Positions 1-6,280 are shown, counted from the stretch's first letter. The stretch is DNA of 14,091 nt from an uncultured Eubacterium sp. (GCA_905236225.1 CAJOPM010000050.1:1-14091); one strand, 5' to 3'. Made by a program: numbers and translations. The notes: generated by a model not told the origin, from the sequence alone.

Positions 1-126
1 AAATGCTATAATCCGGATGACGAAGATATTAAGAAAAAAAAGAAACTCTATGATGCTTTACTTAGAAAAGGATTTAAAACTTCTGATATATCTCATGTCA
101 TGAATATTTACGAGAATACGGATTAA
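1..126 (+). CDS. recX: RecX, C-terminal end (partial)
   Basis: The window opens inside a gene; the last 41 codons are visible, ending in TAA. The peptide has a lysine-rich linker followed by LYDALLRKGFKTSDISHVM, the final helical repeat of RecX proteins (pattern: L-x-R-K/R-G-F-x-x-x-x-I). RecX binds RecA filaments and modulates recombinase activity in the cytoplasm. The next gene is rny, an order I recall from clostridial genomes where recA/recX lies just upstream. The N-terminal part and the start lie outside the window. The identification rests on a short C-terminal motif plus context, so another helical-repeat protein cannot be fully excluded. Confidence 0.75.
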   Translation, partial: KCYNPDDEDIKKKKKLYDALLRKGFKTSDISHVMNIYENTD

Positions 127-141
127 ACAAACTGCTATATC

Positions 142-170
142 TTGACAGTAAACACAAAAAACTCTATAAT
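142..170 (+). promoter_or_regulatory. Consensus sigma-A promoter for rny
   Basis: TTGACA at 142-147 and TATAAT at 165-170 are separated by exactly 17 bp, a perfect match to the housekeeping consensus. Transcription would start near 177, giving a leader of about 105 nt before the rny start. It lies just behind the recX stop, so rny can be transcribed independently of recX. Confidence 0.85.
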
Positions 171-282
171 TTTTATTGTTGTGGATTATGACAAACATTT
201 GAAAATAACGGTTTATAGCTGTTCTTTTCAGTGATAGATTGTTATATTTGAACAATGAAAATTAAATAAAGGAGGTGCTTCT

Positions 283-1830
283 GTGATATATGTCATTATA
301 GGCGTAGTAATTGCAGTAGCTGTCACAGCTCCGGTCTCAATGCTTATCACTAAGAACCAACTGCAGCGTTCATCAGATTCTACTATTGGCAATGCTGAAA
401 CCAAAGCCAGACAGATAATAGATGATGCTGTTAAGAGTGCTGAAGCAAAGAAGCGCGAATCTTCTCTTGAGATTAAAGAAGAGTCAATCAGAGCGAAGAA
501 TGAACTTGACAAGGAAATCAAGGATAGACGTTCAGAAATTTCAAGAGCAGAAAGAAGAGTAGAGCAAAAGGAATCCAACCTTGATAAAAAGCTCGAAAGT
601 GCTGAGAAGAGAGAGGCTAATTTCAAAATTAAGGAAGAAAACCTTAAAAAGAAGGAAGAAGAGGTTGACAGACTGCAGGCGCAGCATGTACAGGAGTTAG
701 AGAGAATTTCCGGTTTGACCTCCGAACAGGCAAAAGATTTTTTGCTAAAATCTGTTGAAGAAGATGTTAAATTAGACACGGCAAAACTTGTTAAAGAACT
801 TGAACTTAGAGCCAAAGAAGAAGCTGATAAGAAGGCCAAAGAGTATGTTGTTACAGCAATTCAAAAATGTGCGGCCGACCATGTTGCCGAGGCTACAATT
901 TCGGTTGTGCAGCTTCCTAATGATGAGATGAAGGGAAGAATCATAGGAAGAGAAGGTAGGAACATTCGTACCATAGAGACTATGACAGGTATTGACCTTA
1001 TTATAGATGATACGCCGGAGGCGGTTATCTTATCCGGATTTGATCCGGTTAGAAGAGAGGTTGCAAGAATTGCATTAGAGAAGCTTATTGTTGATGGCAG
1101 AATACATCCGGCAAGAATTGAAGAGATGGTTCATAAGGCTCAAAAAGAAGTTGAGACTACCATCAAAGAAGAGGGAGAGGCTGCAACACTTGAAGTTGGT
1201 GTGCATGGTATTCATCCTGAACTCGTTAGGCTTTTAGGTAAGATGAGATTTAGGACTAGTTTTGGTCAGAATGCGTTAAAGCATTCAATAGAGGTTGCAC
1301 AGCTTTCAGGACTTTTAGCCGCAGAGATTGGTGTAGATGTCAGGACTGCAAAGCGCGCAGGATTGCTTCATGATATTGGCAAGGCTGTGGATCATGAGAT
1401 GGAAGGATCACACATTCAGCTTGGAGTTGAACTTTGTCAGAAATATAAAGAAGCTCCTATCATTATTAATGCGGTTGAAGCTCATCATGGAGATGTAGAG
1501 CCGCAGTCACTTATAGCCTGTATAGTTCAGGCGGCTGATGCTATTTCAGCAGCCAGACCAGGTGCTAGAAGAGAAACACTTGAAAATTATTCTAACAGAT
1601 TAAAACAGCTTGAAGATATTACGAATGACTTCAAGGGAGTAGAAAAATCATTTGCTGTTCAGGCGGGAAGAGAAGTTCGAATTATGGTTGTACCTGAGCA
1701 GGTAAGCGATGCCGATATGGTTCTTATGGCACGCGATATTTCAAAGCGTATTGAGGACGAGATGGATTATCCCGGACAGATTAAGGTAAATGTTATAAGG
1801 GAATCAAGAGTCGTTGATTATGCAAAATAA
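283..1830 (+). CDS. rny: Ribonuclease Y
   Basis: Membrane-anchored endoribonuclease that initiates mRNA turnover in Firmicutes. The 515-aa length is normal for the family. Residues 4-22 form one N-terminal membrane helix. Residues ~30-190 are a charged coiled coil rich in E, K and R. Residues ~205-270 are a KH RNA-binding domain with the GRIIGREGRNIR loop (218-229). Residues ~330-425 are an HD phosphohydrolase domain with H334, the HD dyad H363-D364 in LLHDIGKA, and HHGD at 401-404. The GTG start is chosen because GGAGGTG at 271-277 lies a good distance upstream and the membrane anchor begins immediately. The gene has its own consensus promoter and is followed by a strong terminator, so it is probably monocistronic. 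Nothing looks broken. Confidence 0.97.
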   Translation: MIYVIIGVVIAVAVTAPVSMLITKNQLQRSSDSTIGNAETKARQIIDDAVKSAEAKKRESSLEIKEESIRAKNELDKEIKDRRSEISRAERRVEQKESNLDKKLESAEKREANFKIKEENLKKKEEEVDRLQAQHVQELERISGLTSEQAKDFLLKSVEEDVKLDTAKLVKELELRAKEEADKKAKEYVVTAIQKCAADHVAEATISVVQLPNDEMKGRIIGREGRNIRTIETMTGIDLIIDDTPEAVILSGFDPVRREVARIALEKLIVDGRIHPARIEEMVHKAQKEVETTIKEEGEAATLEVGVHGIHPELVRLLGKMRFRTSFGQNALKHSIEVAQLSGLLAAEIGVDVRTAKRAGLLHDIGKAVDHEMEGSHIQLGVELCQKYKEAPIIINAVEAHHGDVEPQSLIACIVQAADAISAARPGARRETLENYSNRLKQLEDITNDFKGVEKSFAVQAGREVRIMVVPEQVSDADMVLMARDISKRIEDEMDYPGQIKVNVIRESRVVDYAK

Positions 1831-1855
1831 ATTACCATTTATAAAATTATTTAAA

Positions 1856-1896
1856 GGGGCTGTCGCACTAAGTAATTAGTGCGAGACCCCTTTTTT
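1856..1896 (+). terminator. Rho-independent terminator after rny
   Basis: GGGG-ct-GTCGCACTA pairs with TAGTGCGA-ga-CCCC around a short AGTAAT loop and is followed by six T residues (1891-1896). It begins 26 nt after the rny stop and closes that transcription unit. Confidence 0.9.
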
Positions 1897-1906
1897 AGTG
1901 TTAAAA

Positions 1907-1977
1907 TTTATCTCAGTCGGATAAGCCCCCTACCTTCGCTACGCTTAGAGGAAGGGGTCTTATCCGACTGAGATAAA
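1907..1977. repeat. 71-nt near-perfect palindrome (MITE/REP-like hairpin)
   Basis: Perfect 19-nt inverted arms, TTTATCTCAGTCGGATAAG (1907-1925) and its complement (1959-1977). The inner part continues to pair (CCCC 1927-1930 with GGGG 1954-1957, then CCT 1933-1935 with AGG 1949-1951), leaving about 11 nt of loop. No T-tract follows, so it does not look like a simple terminator. Stem size and GC-rich core in an AT-rich gap suggest a dispersed palindromic repeat, but copies elsewhere in the genome cannot be seen from here. Confidence 0.6.
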
Positions 1978-1978
1978 A

Positions 1979-1995
1979 GTCACTTTTCAAGTGAC
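1979..1995. repeat. Small perfect inverted repeat
   Basis: GTCACTT (1979-1985) and AAGTGAC (1989-1995) flank a TTC loop. It sits 1 nt from the 71-nt palindrome and may be part of the same element. A further small hairpin, GCCGT-ATA-ACGGC, lies at 2039-2051 just before the next reading frame. Confidence 0.4.
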
Positions 1996-2068
1996 CATTT
2001 TATTTGCAATCTTCCGTATATCAACTATATAAAAAAGAGCCGTATAACGGCAGAATAGGAGGCAGATT

Positions 2069-2167
2069 ATGTATGGTGCAATTATGGGAGATATAGTTGG
2101 TAGCAGATTTGAGTTTGACTGCGGCGACAAGAATTATATGATGGATTTGCATTTCGCGGATTTGTAA
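2069..2167 (+). pseudogene. ADP-ribosylglycohydrolase N-terminal remnant
   Basis: A 32-codon frame starts at ATG 2069 behind a good AGGAGG (2057-2062) and reads MYGAIMGDIVGSRFEFD, which matches the start of DraG-type ADP-ribosylglycohydrolases (MxGAIxGDIxGSxxE, where G-D-x-x-G-S is conserved near the metal site). The full family is ~250-300 aa, but the similarity stops after about 20 residues and a stop occurs at 2165. From about position 2131 the DNA instead encodes serpin sequence in another frame. I read this as a truncated gene whose ribosome site and first codons survived a deletion or recombination. The remaining peptide would have no catalytic site. Confidence 0.65.
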
Positions 2168-2619
2168 AACCGGAATACTCATTTATGGCAATACTGCCCT
2201 ATGAAGAGGGGGAGGAGGCTTTATCATTCATTGCCCAAAGGATTAAATTCTCTGAGGTGTTTGAAGATAGATCTGAGGACTTGGTATATGCTTCTATCCC
2301 TGAATTTGTGCTTGATTTTGATGTAGAGCTTACTGATATTTGCAAAGGTATTGGCATGAAAACTGTTTTTACGGATGAGGCGGATTTTTCTACTATGTCT
2401 GATACCAAGAGCAAGCTGGAAAAGATCATTCATAAGGTGCGCTTGGATGTGGATCGTAAAGGAACTAAGGCTGATGCGGTAACTATTGCAGAAACAATAG
2501 CAACAGGAGCACCGCCTGAGCATGAGACAGTTATCCTGGATAGACCGTTTATATATGCGATAATGCATAATGAAACCGGACTTCCGGTGCTGGCAGGAGT
2601 GTATAATCGTAAAGAATAA
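2131..2619 (+). pseudogene. Serpin C-terminal fragment
   Basis: The frame from about 2131 reads GFAFRGFVKPEYSFMAILP, like the GFxKPY..YxFxALLP strand of bacterial serpins, and continues to the stop at 2619. Counting from the ATG at 2185: DICKGIGMKTVF and ADFSTMSD at 51-73, IHKVRLDVDRKGTKA (reactive-loop hinge) at 82-96, and the serpin signature LDRPFIYAIMHNETGLP at 118-134. This is roughly the last 160 of ~400 residues; the N-terminal two thirds are absent. The ATG at 2185 has no ribosome site upstream and lies inside the serpin homology, so it is not a convincing native start. Serpins are suicide protease inhibitors; this fragment alone could not fold or inhibit. By hinge counting the P1-P1' bond would be Thr-Gly, but Asp at P11 and Val at P9 are atypical for inhibitors. 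Confidence 0.75.
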
Positions 2620-2634
2620 ATTTTGAAAGCCCAA

Positions 2635-2660
2635 TTCAAGTCTCGCTTGCGAGACTTGAA
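2635..2660. repeat. Perfect 12-bp inverted repeat behind the serpin fragment
   Basis: TTCAAGTCTCGC (2635-2646) and GCGAGACTTGAA (2649-2660) are separated by only TT. It begins 16 nt after the serpin stop and could be the old serpin terminator, though the following bases (CGCTTTACG) are not a clean T-tract. Confidence 0.5.
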
Positions 2661-2704
2661 CGCTTTACGCCTACTAAGGAATATTATAAGTATGGGTGGG
2701 AAAG

Positions 2705-2776
2705 ATGAAAAAGAAACTTCGTGAATTGATAGATAGAAACAATGGTTGTAACTTTCCTTTTGAGTCTAAAGCTTAA
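2705..2776 (+). CDS. 23-aa ORF, unknown, possibly not expressed
   Basis: ATG 2705 follows GGTGGG (2694-2699) at a plausible distance and opens a 23-codon frame, MKKKLRELIDRNNG then CNFPFESKA, ending in TAA. It does not resemble a protein I know. It has a cationic start and a single Cys followed by hydrophobic residues. It could be a chance frame, the first codons of another truncated gene (the neighbouring remnants show such damage), or a small peptide gene. The gap 2620-2902 otherwise holds only the hairpin at 2635 and the AT-rich agrB leader. Confidence 0.25.
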   Translation: MKKKLRELIDRNNGCNFPFESKA

Positions 2777-2790
2777 TAGCTAAAATACTT

Positions 2791-2824
2791 TGTGTTTTTA
2801 CAAAAAACGTTATATTTTTTTGTA
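2791..2824 (+). promoter_or_regulatory. Possible degenerate LytTR site ahead of agrB
   Basis: TGTGTTTTTACA (2791-2802) resembles the TGATTTTTTACA motif seen in the duplicated element upstream of agrD, with 2 mismatches. A second TTTTTGTA (2817-2824) follows about two helical turns later (22 bp). The match is weak in such AT-rich DNA and no clear -10 box stands out downstream. Confidence 0.3.
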
Positions 2825-2902
2825 TTTAAAAATATAAAAGAATAATAAGTGTTAATGTAATAAAACTTAGATAAAAACAGGAGAGGAATAATAGATAGAT
2901 TT

Positions 2903-3487
2903 ATGATTAAAATAATAACTAATAAGATTAATGATTGGCTCAAATCAAAAAATGTAATTGATAGTGGAGAGGAAGAGTTATTATATTATGGAATTTCTCA
3001 GATTATTATTAATTCTGTAGTTATTTGTATAAATTTAATAATAGCGTTTCTTTTAAATGAGTTTGTGGAATGTATTGTTTTTCTTGTTTGTTTCTTTTTT
3101 TTAAGGAGATACGCTGGAGGTTATCATGCAAAAACTGCAATTTCTTGTTGTGTTATTTCCGTTATTTCATGTGCTGTGGTTATTTTTGCGCTTCATTATA
3201 TAAATATTAAGTTTGCTTATTTAGCAGGGGCTTGGCTAGTGTGTTTAATAATAATTATTTTATTTGCTCCGGTACAAAACGAAAATAAAATTCTTGATGA
3301 TATAGAAAAAATAATATATAAAAGAAGAACAATTATTGGTGTTCTGATTGAAAGTATATTATTATGGTTGATGCAATATTTTGAATTATATAACATATCA
3401 AAAGCTATAGTCTTGACTTTTATATTTGCGGCGGTAGTTATTAGTTACGGAGAAATTTTAAACATTAAAAATGATATTAATAATTAA
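2903..3487 (+). CDS. agrB: AgrB-family autoinducer-peptide processing protease
   Basis: Polytopic membrane cysteine endopeptidase that cleaves the C-terminal tail of AgrD and helps form and export the cyclic autoinducer. At 194 aa it is the usual size. The hallmark RRYAGGYHAKT (68-78) is present, with catalytic His75 and Cys82 seven residues apart, as for H77/C84 of the staphylococcal enzyme. Six hydrophobic segments are visible at about 30-50, 52-68, 79-98, 103-121, 141-160 and 163-183. ATG 2903 is preceded by AGGAGAGG (2879-2886) at a rather long distance. Unusually, no agrD follows: the next 113 bp contain no Cys-bearing short frame, and the matching agrD lies 2.2 kb downstream behind agrA and agrC. 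Confidence 0.93.
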   Translation: MIKIITNKINDWLKSKNVIDSGEEELLYYGISQIIINSVVICINLIIAFLLNEFVECIVFLVCFFFLRRYAGGYHAKTAISCCVISVISCAVVIFALHYINIKFAYLAGAWLVCLIIIILFAPVQNENKILDDIEKIIYKRRTIIGVLIESILLWLMQYFELYNISKAIVLTFIFAAVVISYGEILNIKNDINN

Positions 3488-3509
3488 GTGATGTTAAATT
3501 AGAACAATT

Positions 3510-3554
3510 AAAGTCTCGTGAGCGATACTTTGATTTTAGTAAATGCTAGCGAGA
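3510..3554 (+). other. Alternative overlapping hairpins in the agrB-agrA gap
   Basis: AAAGTcTCG (3510-3518) pairs with CGAtACTTT (3523-3531) around TGAG. The overlapping left strand TCTCGTGAGC (3514-3523) can instead pair with GCTAGCGAGA (3545-3554), with one G-T wobble and one mismatch. The two foldings exclude each other. They lie 47 nt before the agrA start and no terminator T-tract follows. Confidence 0.35.
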
Positions 3555-3600
3555 TAAGTAGAGTGTTCTTTATATTATTTAAGAGAAGGAAGGGTATATA

Positions 3601-4335
3601 TTGGAGCGTGAAGTAGTTAATATTGCTATTTGTGATGATGATTATAAGGTGCAGTTTTTAATTGAAGATGGTGTTACTAGGATGTTTGATGAATATGGTA
3701 AGAAAGCGATTATTGAGTGCTTTGATACGGGAGATGATTTGTGCGAATCATATAAAAAAGAAAGATTTGATTTAATATTTTTAGATATAGAATTTAAGGG
3801 CAAAAGCGGAGTAGAGGTAGGAAGATATATACGTGATATCATCAAGGATGAAGTTGTACAAATAGCATATATTTCAGGCAATACTAGTTATGCTATGGAA
3901 TTATTTGAGTCTAGACCAATTAATTTTTTAAAAAAGCCAATTAGTGAATCTGATTTGAAGCGCGTTGTAAACAAGTTTCTTATCATAAATGAACAAAAGA
4001 AGGATGTGTTACGAATAAAGATTGGGAGAGAAATATATAGTATTCCATTTTCAGATATTGTATATATGACAAGTAGAGGAAGGAAAATAACATTATATGG
4101 TGTGCGTAATAAATATGAGTTTTATGATACCTTAGATGCTGTATATAAAAGAATAAAGTTTTACAGGTTTTTGTTTGTCCATAAATCATATATTGTAAAT
4201 TATAATTATATAAAAAAAATTAGTTATAATAATGTTGTCTTAATCAATAATGATGAGATCCCGATTAGTCAATCAAGAAGAGCGATTATCAGAAAACAAC
4301 TAATGAATATTGAACGTGAAGGATATAACGAATGA
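3601..4335 (+). CDS. agrA: AgrA-type response regulator (REC-LytTR)
   Basis: Cytoplasmic transcription factor of the peptide-sensing system. Residues 7-125 are a receiver domain: acidic pair D12-D13, phospho-acceptor D62 in LIFLDIEFKGKSG, S92 in the switch position and K111/K112 before the conserved Pro. Residues ~137-240 are a LytTR DNA-binding domain (DIVYMTSRGRKITLY, FLFVHKSYIVNYNYIKKI, EIPISQSRR). At 244 aa the length is typical for AgrA/ComE proteins. The start is TTG, supported by AAGGAAGGG (3586-3593) seven bases upstream; TTG may limit expression. The stop overlaps the start of agrC by 4 nt (ATGA), so the two are translationally coupled, in the reverse order to the staphylococcal C-A arrangement. 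The likely target is the direct repeat pair upstream of agrD. Confidence 0.93.
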   Translation: MEREVVNIAICDDDYKVQFLIEDGVTRMFDEYGKKAIIECFDTGDDLCESYKKERFDLIFLDIEFKGKSGVEVGRYIRDIIKDEVVQIAYISGNTSYAMELFESRPINFLKKPISESDLKRVVNKFLIINEQKKDVLRIKIGREIYSIPFSDIVYMTSRGRKITLYGVRNKYEFYDTLDAVYKRIKFYRFLFVHKSYIVNYNYIKKISYNNVVLINNDEIPISQSRRAIIRKQLMNIEREGYNE

Positions 4336-5609
4336 TAAATATAATACAATTTTTAAATTCATTGACTATTGATATCTTTGAAATATATCTTGTTATACGA
4401 ACGTTAGATTTTTTCTTTAATAAAAATAAATATAATAATAAAATAATTATATTTGCTGCGACAATAAAATTAGTAACGTCAATAAGCGTGGATTATCTTA
4501 CACCTAAAGCGATTATTAATTTTATTGTTAGTTTTTTATTGGTTTTGATTCTGGTGTTGTGCTATAAGGGAAAAATAATAAGAAAAATTATAGCTGCGAT
4601 TACAATTAATTTTGCTTTTGCTATTTCTGAATTGATAGTAGCAGTTTTAGTTGGGGTTAATAATTTAGATATTTTAGCAGAAGCTTCTAATAATGAACGA
4701 ATTTCACTTTTCTTTAGTAGAGTTATTTATTGGTTTATTATGATTTGCATACAAAATATAAAATGCAATAATAAACTCGTTTACCAATGTAGAATTTTTT
4801 TGTTAGAAATCTTTATTTTTATTTCTATATGCGGGGAATTGCTTTTTTTAAGTTCAATAAAAGGTAAAAATGCAGGTGCTGAAATGACTATAATTTTAAC
4901 AGCTGAACTGGCAATTTTTGTAACTATTATTTTACAAGATAGCATAGAAAGTCTTTTTCAGACTAATAGACAAGCTGGTATTTTGGAAAAAGAAAAAGAA
5001 TATTATAAAAAAGAAGCAGTGCTCATGCAGAAGAACCAAGAACTTGAAAGGCAATTTAGACACGACTGGAATAATAGATTGCAAATTATAAATGAAATTG
5101 TAAAAAAGAATGATAGTTATGAACTTAAGATGTACCTATCTCAAATATCAGAGCGCGTTAATGATTTGGTGGCGTATTCAAAAACCAATAATATTATTAT
5201 TGATAGCATTATAAACTGCAAATTGCAGGAAGCTGTTGACAGAGGCGTTGAAATAGATGTTTCTATAGTTATACCTCAGAGGATTTCGATTGAAGATGAC
5301 GATATGGTAGTGATACTGGGAAACCTTTTAGATAACGCAATAGAAGCCTGTGATTATATAGATACCGATAAATATATAAATTTATCTATAAAATATGATC
5401 TGGGTACAGTTTTTATATGTGTAAGAAATAGTTTTGATGGAATAGTTGGTGTTAAAGGTGGTGAAATCAAGACTAGAAAAAAAGATGAGATATATCACGG
5501 GATTGGTATAAATGGAATTAAAAAAACTGTAAAAAAATATAATGGCACAGCGGAGTTTGCTTTTAATGAAAGAGAGTTCATCGTAAATATTATAATGTAT
5601 GAGACGTAA
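4332..5609 (+). CDS. agrC: AgrC-type membrane sensor histidine kinase
   Basis: Receptor for the AgrD-derived peptide and phosphodonor for AgrA. The N-terminal ~200 residues form about six hydrophobic segments (for example 36-53, 62-79, 84-108, 128-141, 155-175 and 186-203). A charged linker (210-238) leads to the phosphorylation helix QFRHDWNNRLQII with His244, characteristic of the AgrC/HPK10 class. The GHKL ATPase follows: N-box ILGNLLDNAIEAC (328-340) and G-box YHGIGINGIKKTVKKYNG (388-405). The 425-aa length is normal and the protein looks intact. ATG 4332 overlaps the agrA stop (ATGA). The gene is followed by 122 bp holding the agrD promoter rather than an obvious terminator, so some read-through into agrD is possible. 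Confidence 0.92.
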   Translation: MINIIQFLNSLTIDIFEIYLVIRTLDFFFNKNKYNNKIIIFAATIKLVTSISVDYLTPKAIINFIVSFLLVLILVLCYKGKIIRKIIAAITINFAFAISELIVAVLVGVNNLDILAEASNNERISLFFSRVIYWFIMICIQNIKCNNKLVYQCRIFLLEIFIFISICGELLFLSSIKGKNAGAEMTIILTAELAIFVTIILQDSIESLFQTNRQAGILEKEKEYYKKEAVLMQKNQELERQFRHDWNNRLQIINEIVKKNDSYELKMYLSQISERVNDLVAYSKTNNIIIDSIINCKLQEAVDRGVEIDVSIVIPQRISIEDDDMVVILGNLLDNAIEACDYIDTDKYINLSIKYDLGTVFICVRNSFDGIVGVKGGEIKTRKKDEIYHGIGINGIKKTVKKYNGTAEFAFNEREFIVNIIMYET

Positions 5610-5630
5610 GATTCCATAAAAAAGTATATT

Positions 5631-5667
5631 TGATTTTTTACAATATTAAAGTGATTTTTTACATTAT
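5631..5667 (+). promoter_or_regulatory. Direct-repeat LytTR (AgrA) operator
   Basis: TGATTTTTTACAATAT (5631-5646) and TGATTTTTTACATTAT (5652-5667) match at 15 of 16 positions with a start-to-start period of 21 bp, two turns of the helix. Two same-orientation sites on one DNA face about 21 bp apart is the known geometry for AgrA and ComE dimers of the LytTR class. The pair lies immediately upstream of the expected -35 region of the agrD promoter, the place for an activator. That AgrA from this locus binds here is inferred. Confidence 0.75.
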
Positions 5668-5686
5668 ATTAGATACCACCAGTATA

Positions 5687-5697
5687 TATGATATATT
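5687..5697 (+). promoter_or_regulatory. Probable agrD -10 region
   Basis: TATGAT (5687-5692) and overlapping TATATT (5692-5697) are candidate -10 boxes. No good -35 hexamer is found at 17 bp upstream; that position abuts the second direct repeat instead, as expected for an activator-dependent promoter. Transcripts would start about 25 nt before the agrD start codon. Confidence 0.5.
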
Positions 5698-5731
5698 TTC
5701 CATGACTTGAAGATATAAGGAGGGAAAAATT

Positions 5732-5866
5732 GTGGGAGACTTGGTCGCAAAGGTTATAAAAATGATCGCAATAAAGAGTGCATCAATTAATGCGAATAGT
5801 GCGTGCACTTTGTATTTTTATCAGCCTAAAGAATCCGATAAAATCAAACAATTAAGAAAATTTTAG
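5732..5866 (+). CDS. agrD: AgrD-type cyclic autoinducer precursor (44 aa)
   Basis: Short GTG-started gene behind a strong AAGGAGGG (5717-5724). The three AgrD parts are visible: an amphipathic N-terminal helix (DLVAKVIKMIAIKSAS, residues 3-18), a core ANSACTLYFY with one Cys at position 25, and a charged tail QPKESDKIKQLRKF. Aligning the tail QPKE with the HQPEEP that follows the CLWFT ring in the Clostridium perfringens precursor predicts a five-residue thiolactone Cys25-Thr-Leu-Tyr-Phe29, with Tyr30 as the first tail residue. A six-residue ring ending at Tyr30 is the alternative. It would be processed by the AgrB upstream and sensed by AgrC. It lies under the repeat-bearing promoter and only 22 nt before the exported-protein gene, so both should be co-transcribed. 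Placing agrD away from agrB is unusual. Confidence 0.87.
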   Translation: MGDLVAKVIKMIAIKSASINANSACTLYFYQPKESDKIKQLRKF

Positions 5867-5888
5867 GAAAGAAGGGGGATCTATAATT

Positions 5889-6275
5889 ATGAAACATAGA
5901 AAAAAATGGGCTGTTACAGCATTGATAGGGGCGTTAGCCGTTGGTGGGGCAATTAGTGTGCAGGCAGCGACATCCTCAGAAGCAAATCTTTTAACGAGTC
6001 AATATTATGCTGATTCTGGCGTTGTGGGAGATGGAAGCTCTGTGAAAATCACATCAAATATAAGTGCCATATCAAAATATAACGTTAAAGTAATAACATA
6101 TGGAGCAGCAGCAGGAGCATCTTTTTATAAGCTGGATGAAGTAAGCGTATCTCCCGGCGGGAGTTATTCTAATTCGAAAATAAAAGGCGGTAAATCATAT
6201 TCGTATTATCTGGAACTAAATGTCGCAGGGGTACATAAAGATTGCAAAGCAAAAGGTACAATAAAACTTAATTGA
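5889..6275 (+). CDS. Small Sec-exported protein of unknown family, putative agr-controlled effector
   Basis: 128 aa. Residues 1-27 are a clear Sec signal peptide: KHRKK, then hydrophobic WAVTALIGALAVGGAISV, then the VQA cleavage site, leaving a ~101-aa mature protein. The mature part is rich in Ser, Gly, Tyr and Lys, alternates polar and hydrophobic residues as in a beta-sandwich (SSVKITSNIS, YNVKVITYG, YSYYLELNV) and has a basic end (pI likely high). It has a single Cys (near residue 119). I do not recognise the family. ATG 5889 has AAGGGGG (5872-5878) upstream. Context: directly behind agrD in the same predicted transcript and ahead of an ABC/membrane module, as lactococcin-972-like bacteriocins sit before their immunity transporters. 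Size, Sec signal and predicted beta-rich fold fit that analogy, but sequence similarity is not evident. A secreted surface protein or signalling partner is also possible. Confidence 0.8.
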   Translation: MKHRKKWAVTALIGALAVGGAISVQAATSSEANLLTSQYYADSGVVGDGSSVKITSNISAISKYNVKVITYGAAAGASFYKLDEVSVSPGGSYSNSKIKGGKSYSYYLELNVAGVHKDCKAKGTIKLN

Positions 6276-6280
6276 TTTAT

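Noticed and set aside
228..839. 203-codon minus-strand frame opposite the start of rny
   Set aside because: It is the complement of the coiled-coil codons of rny, gives a Ser/Leu-rich low-complexity protein, and has no family resemblance.
2224..2634. Minus-strand frames across the serpin fragment
   Set aside because: The plus strand carries clear serpin sequence; the antisense products have no recognisable motif.
2777..2902. An RNAIII-like regulatory RNA upstream of agrB
   Set aside because: The stretch is AT-rich and has no stable terminator hairpin; nothing supports a discrete RNA gene.
3488..3600. A canonical agrD directly after agrB
   Set aside because: All frames in this gap are closed within a few codons and none has a Cys core with a charged tail; the real agrD is at 5732.
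5889..6275. Calling the exported protein a lactococcin-972 bacteriocin outright
   Set aside because: Gene order, size and Sec signal fit, but I cannot see sequence similarity to that family, so the call is kept as unknown.
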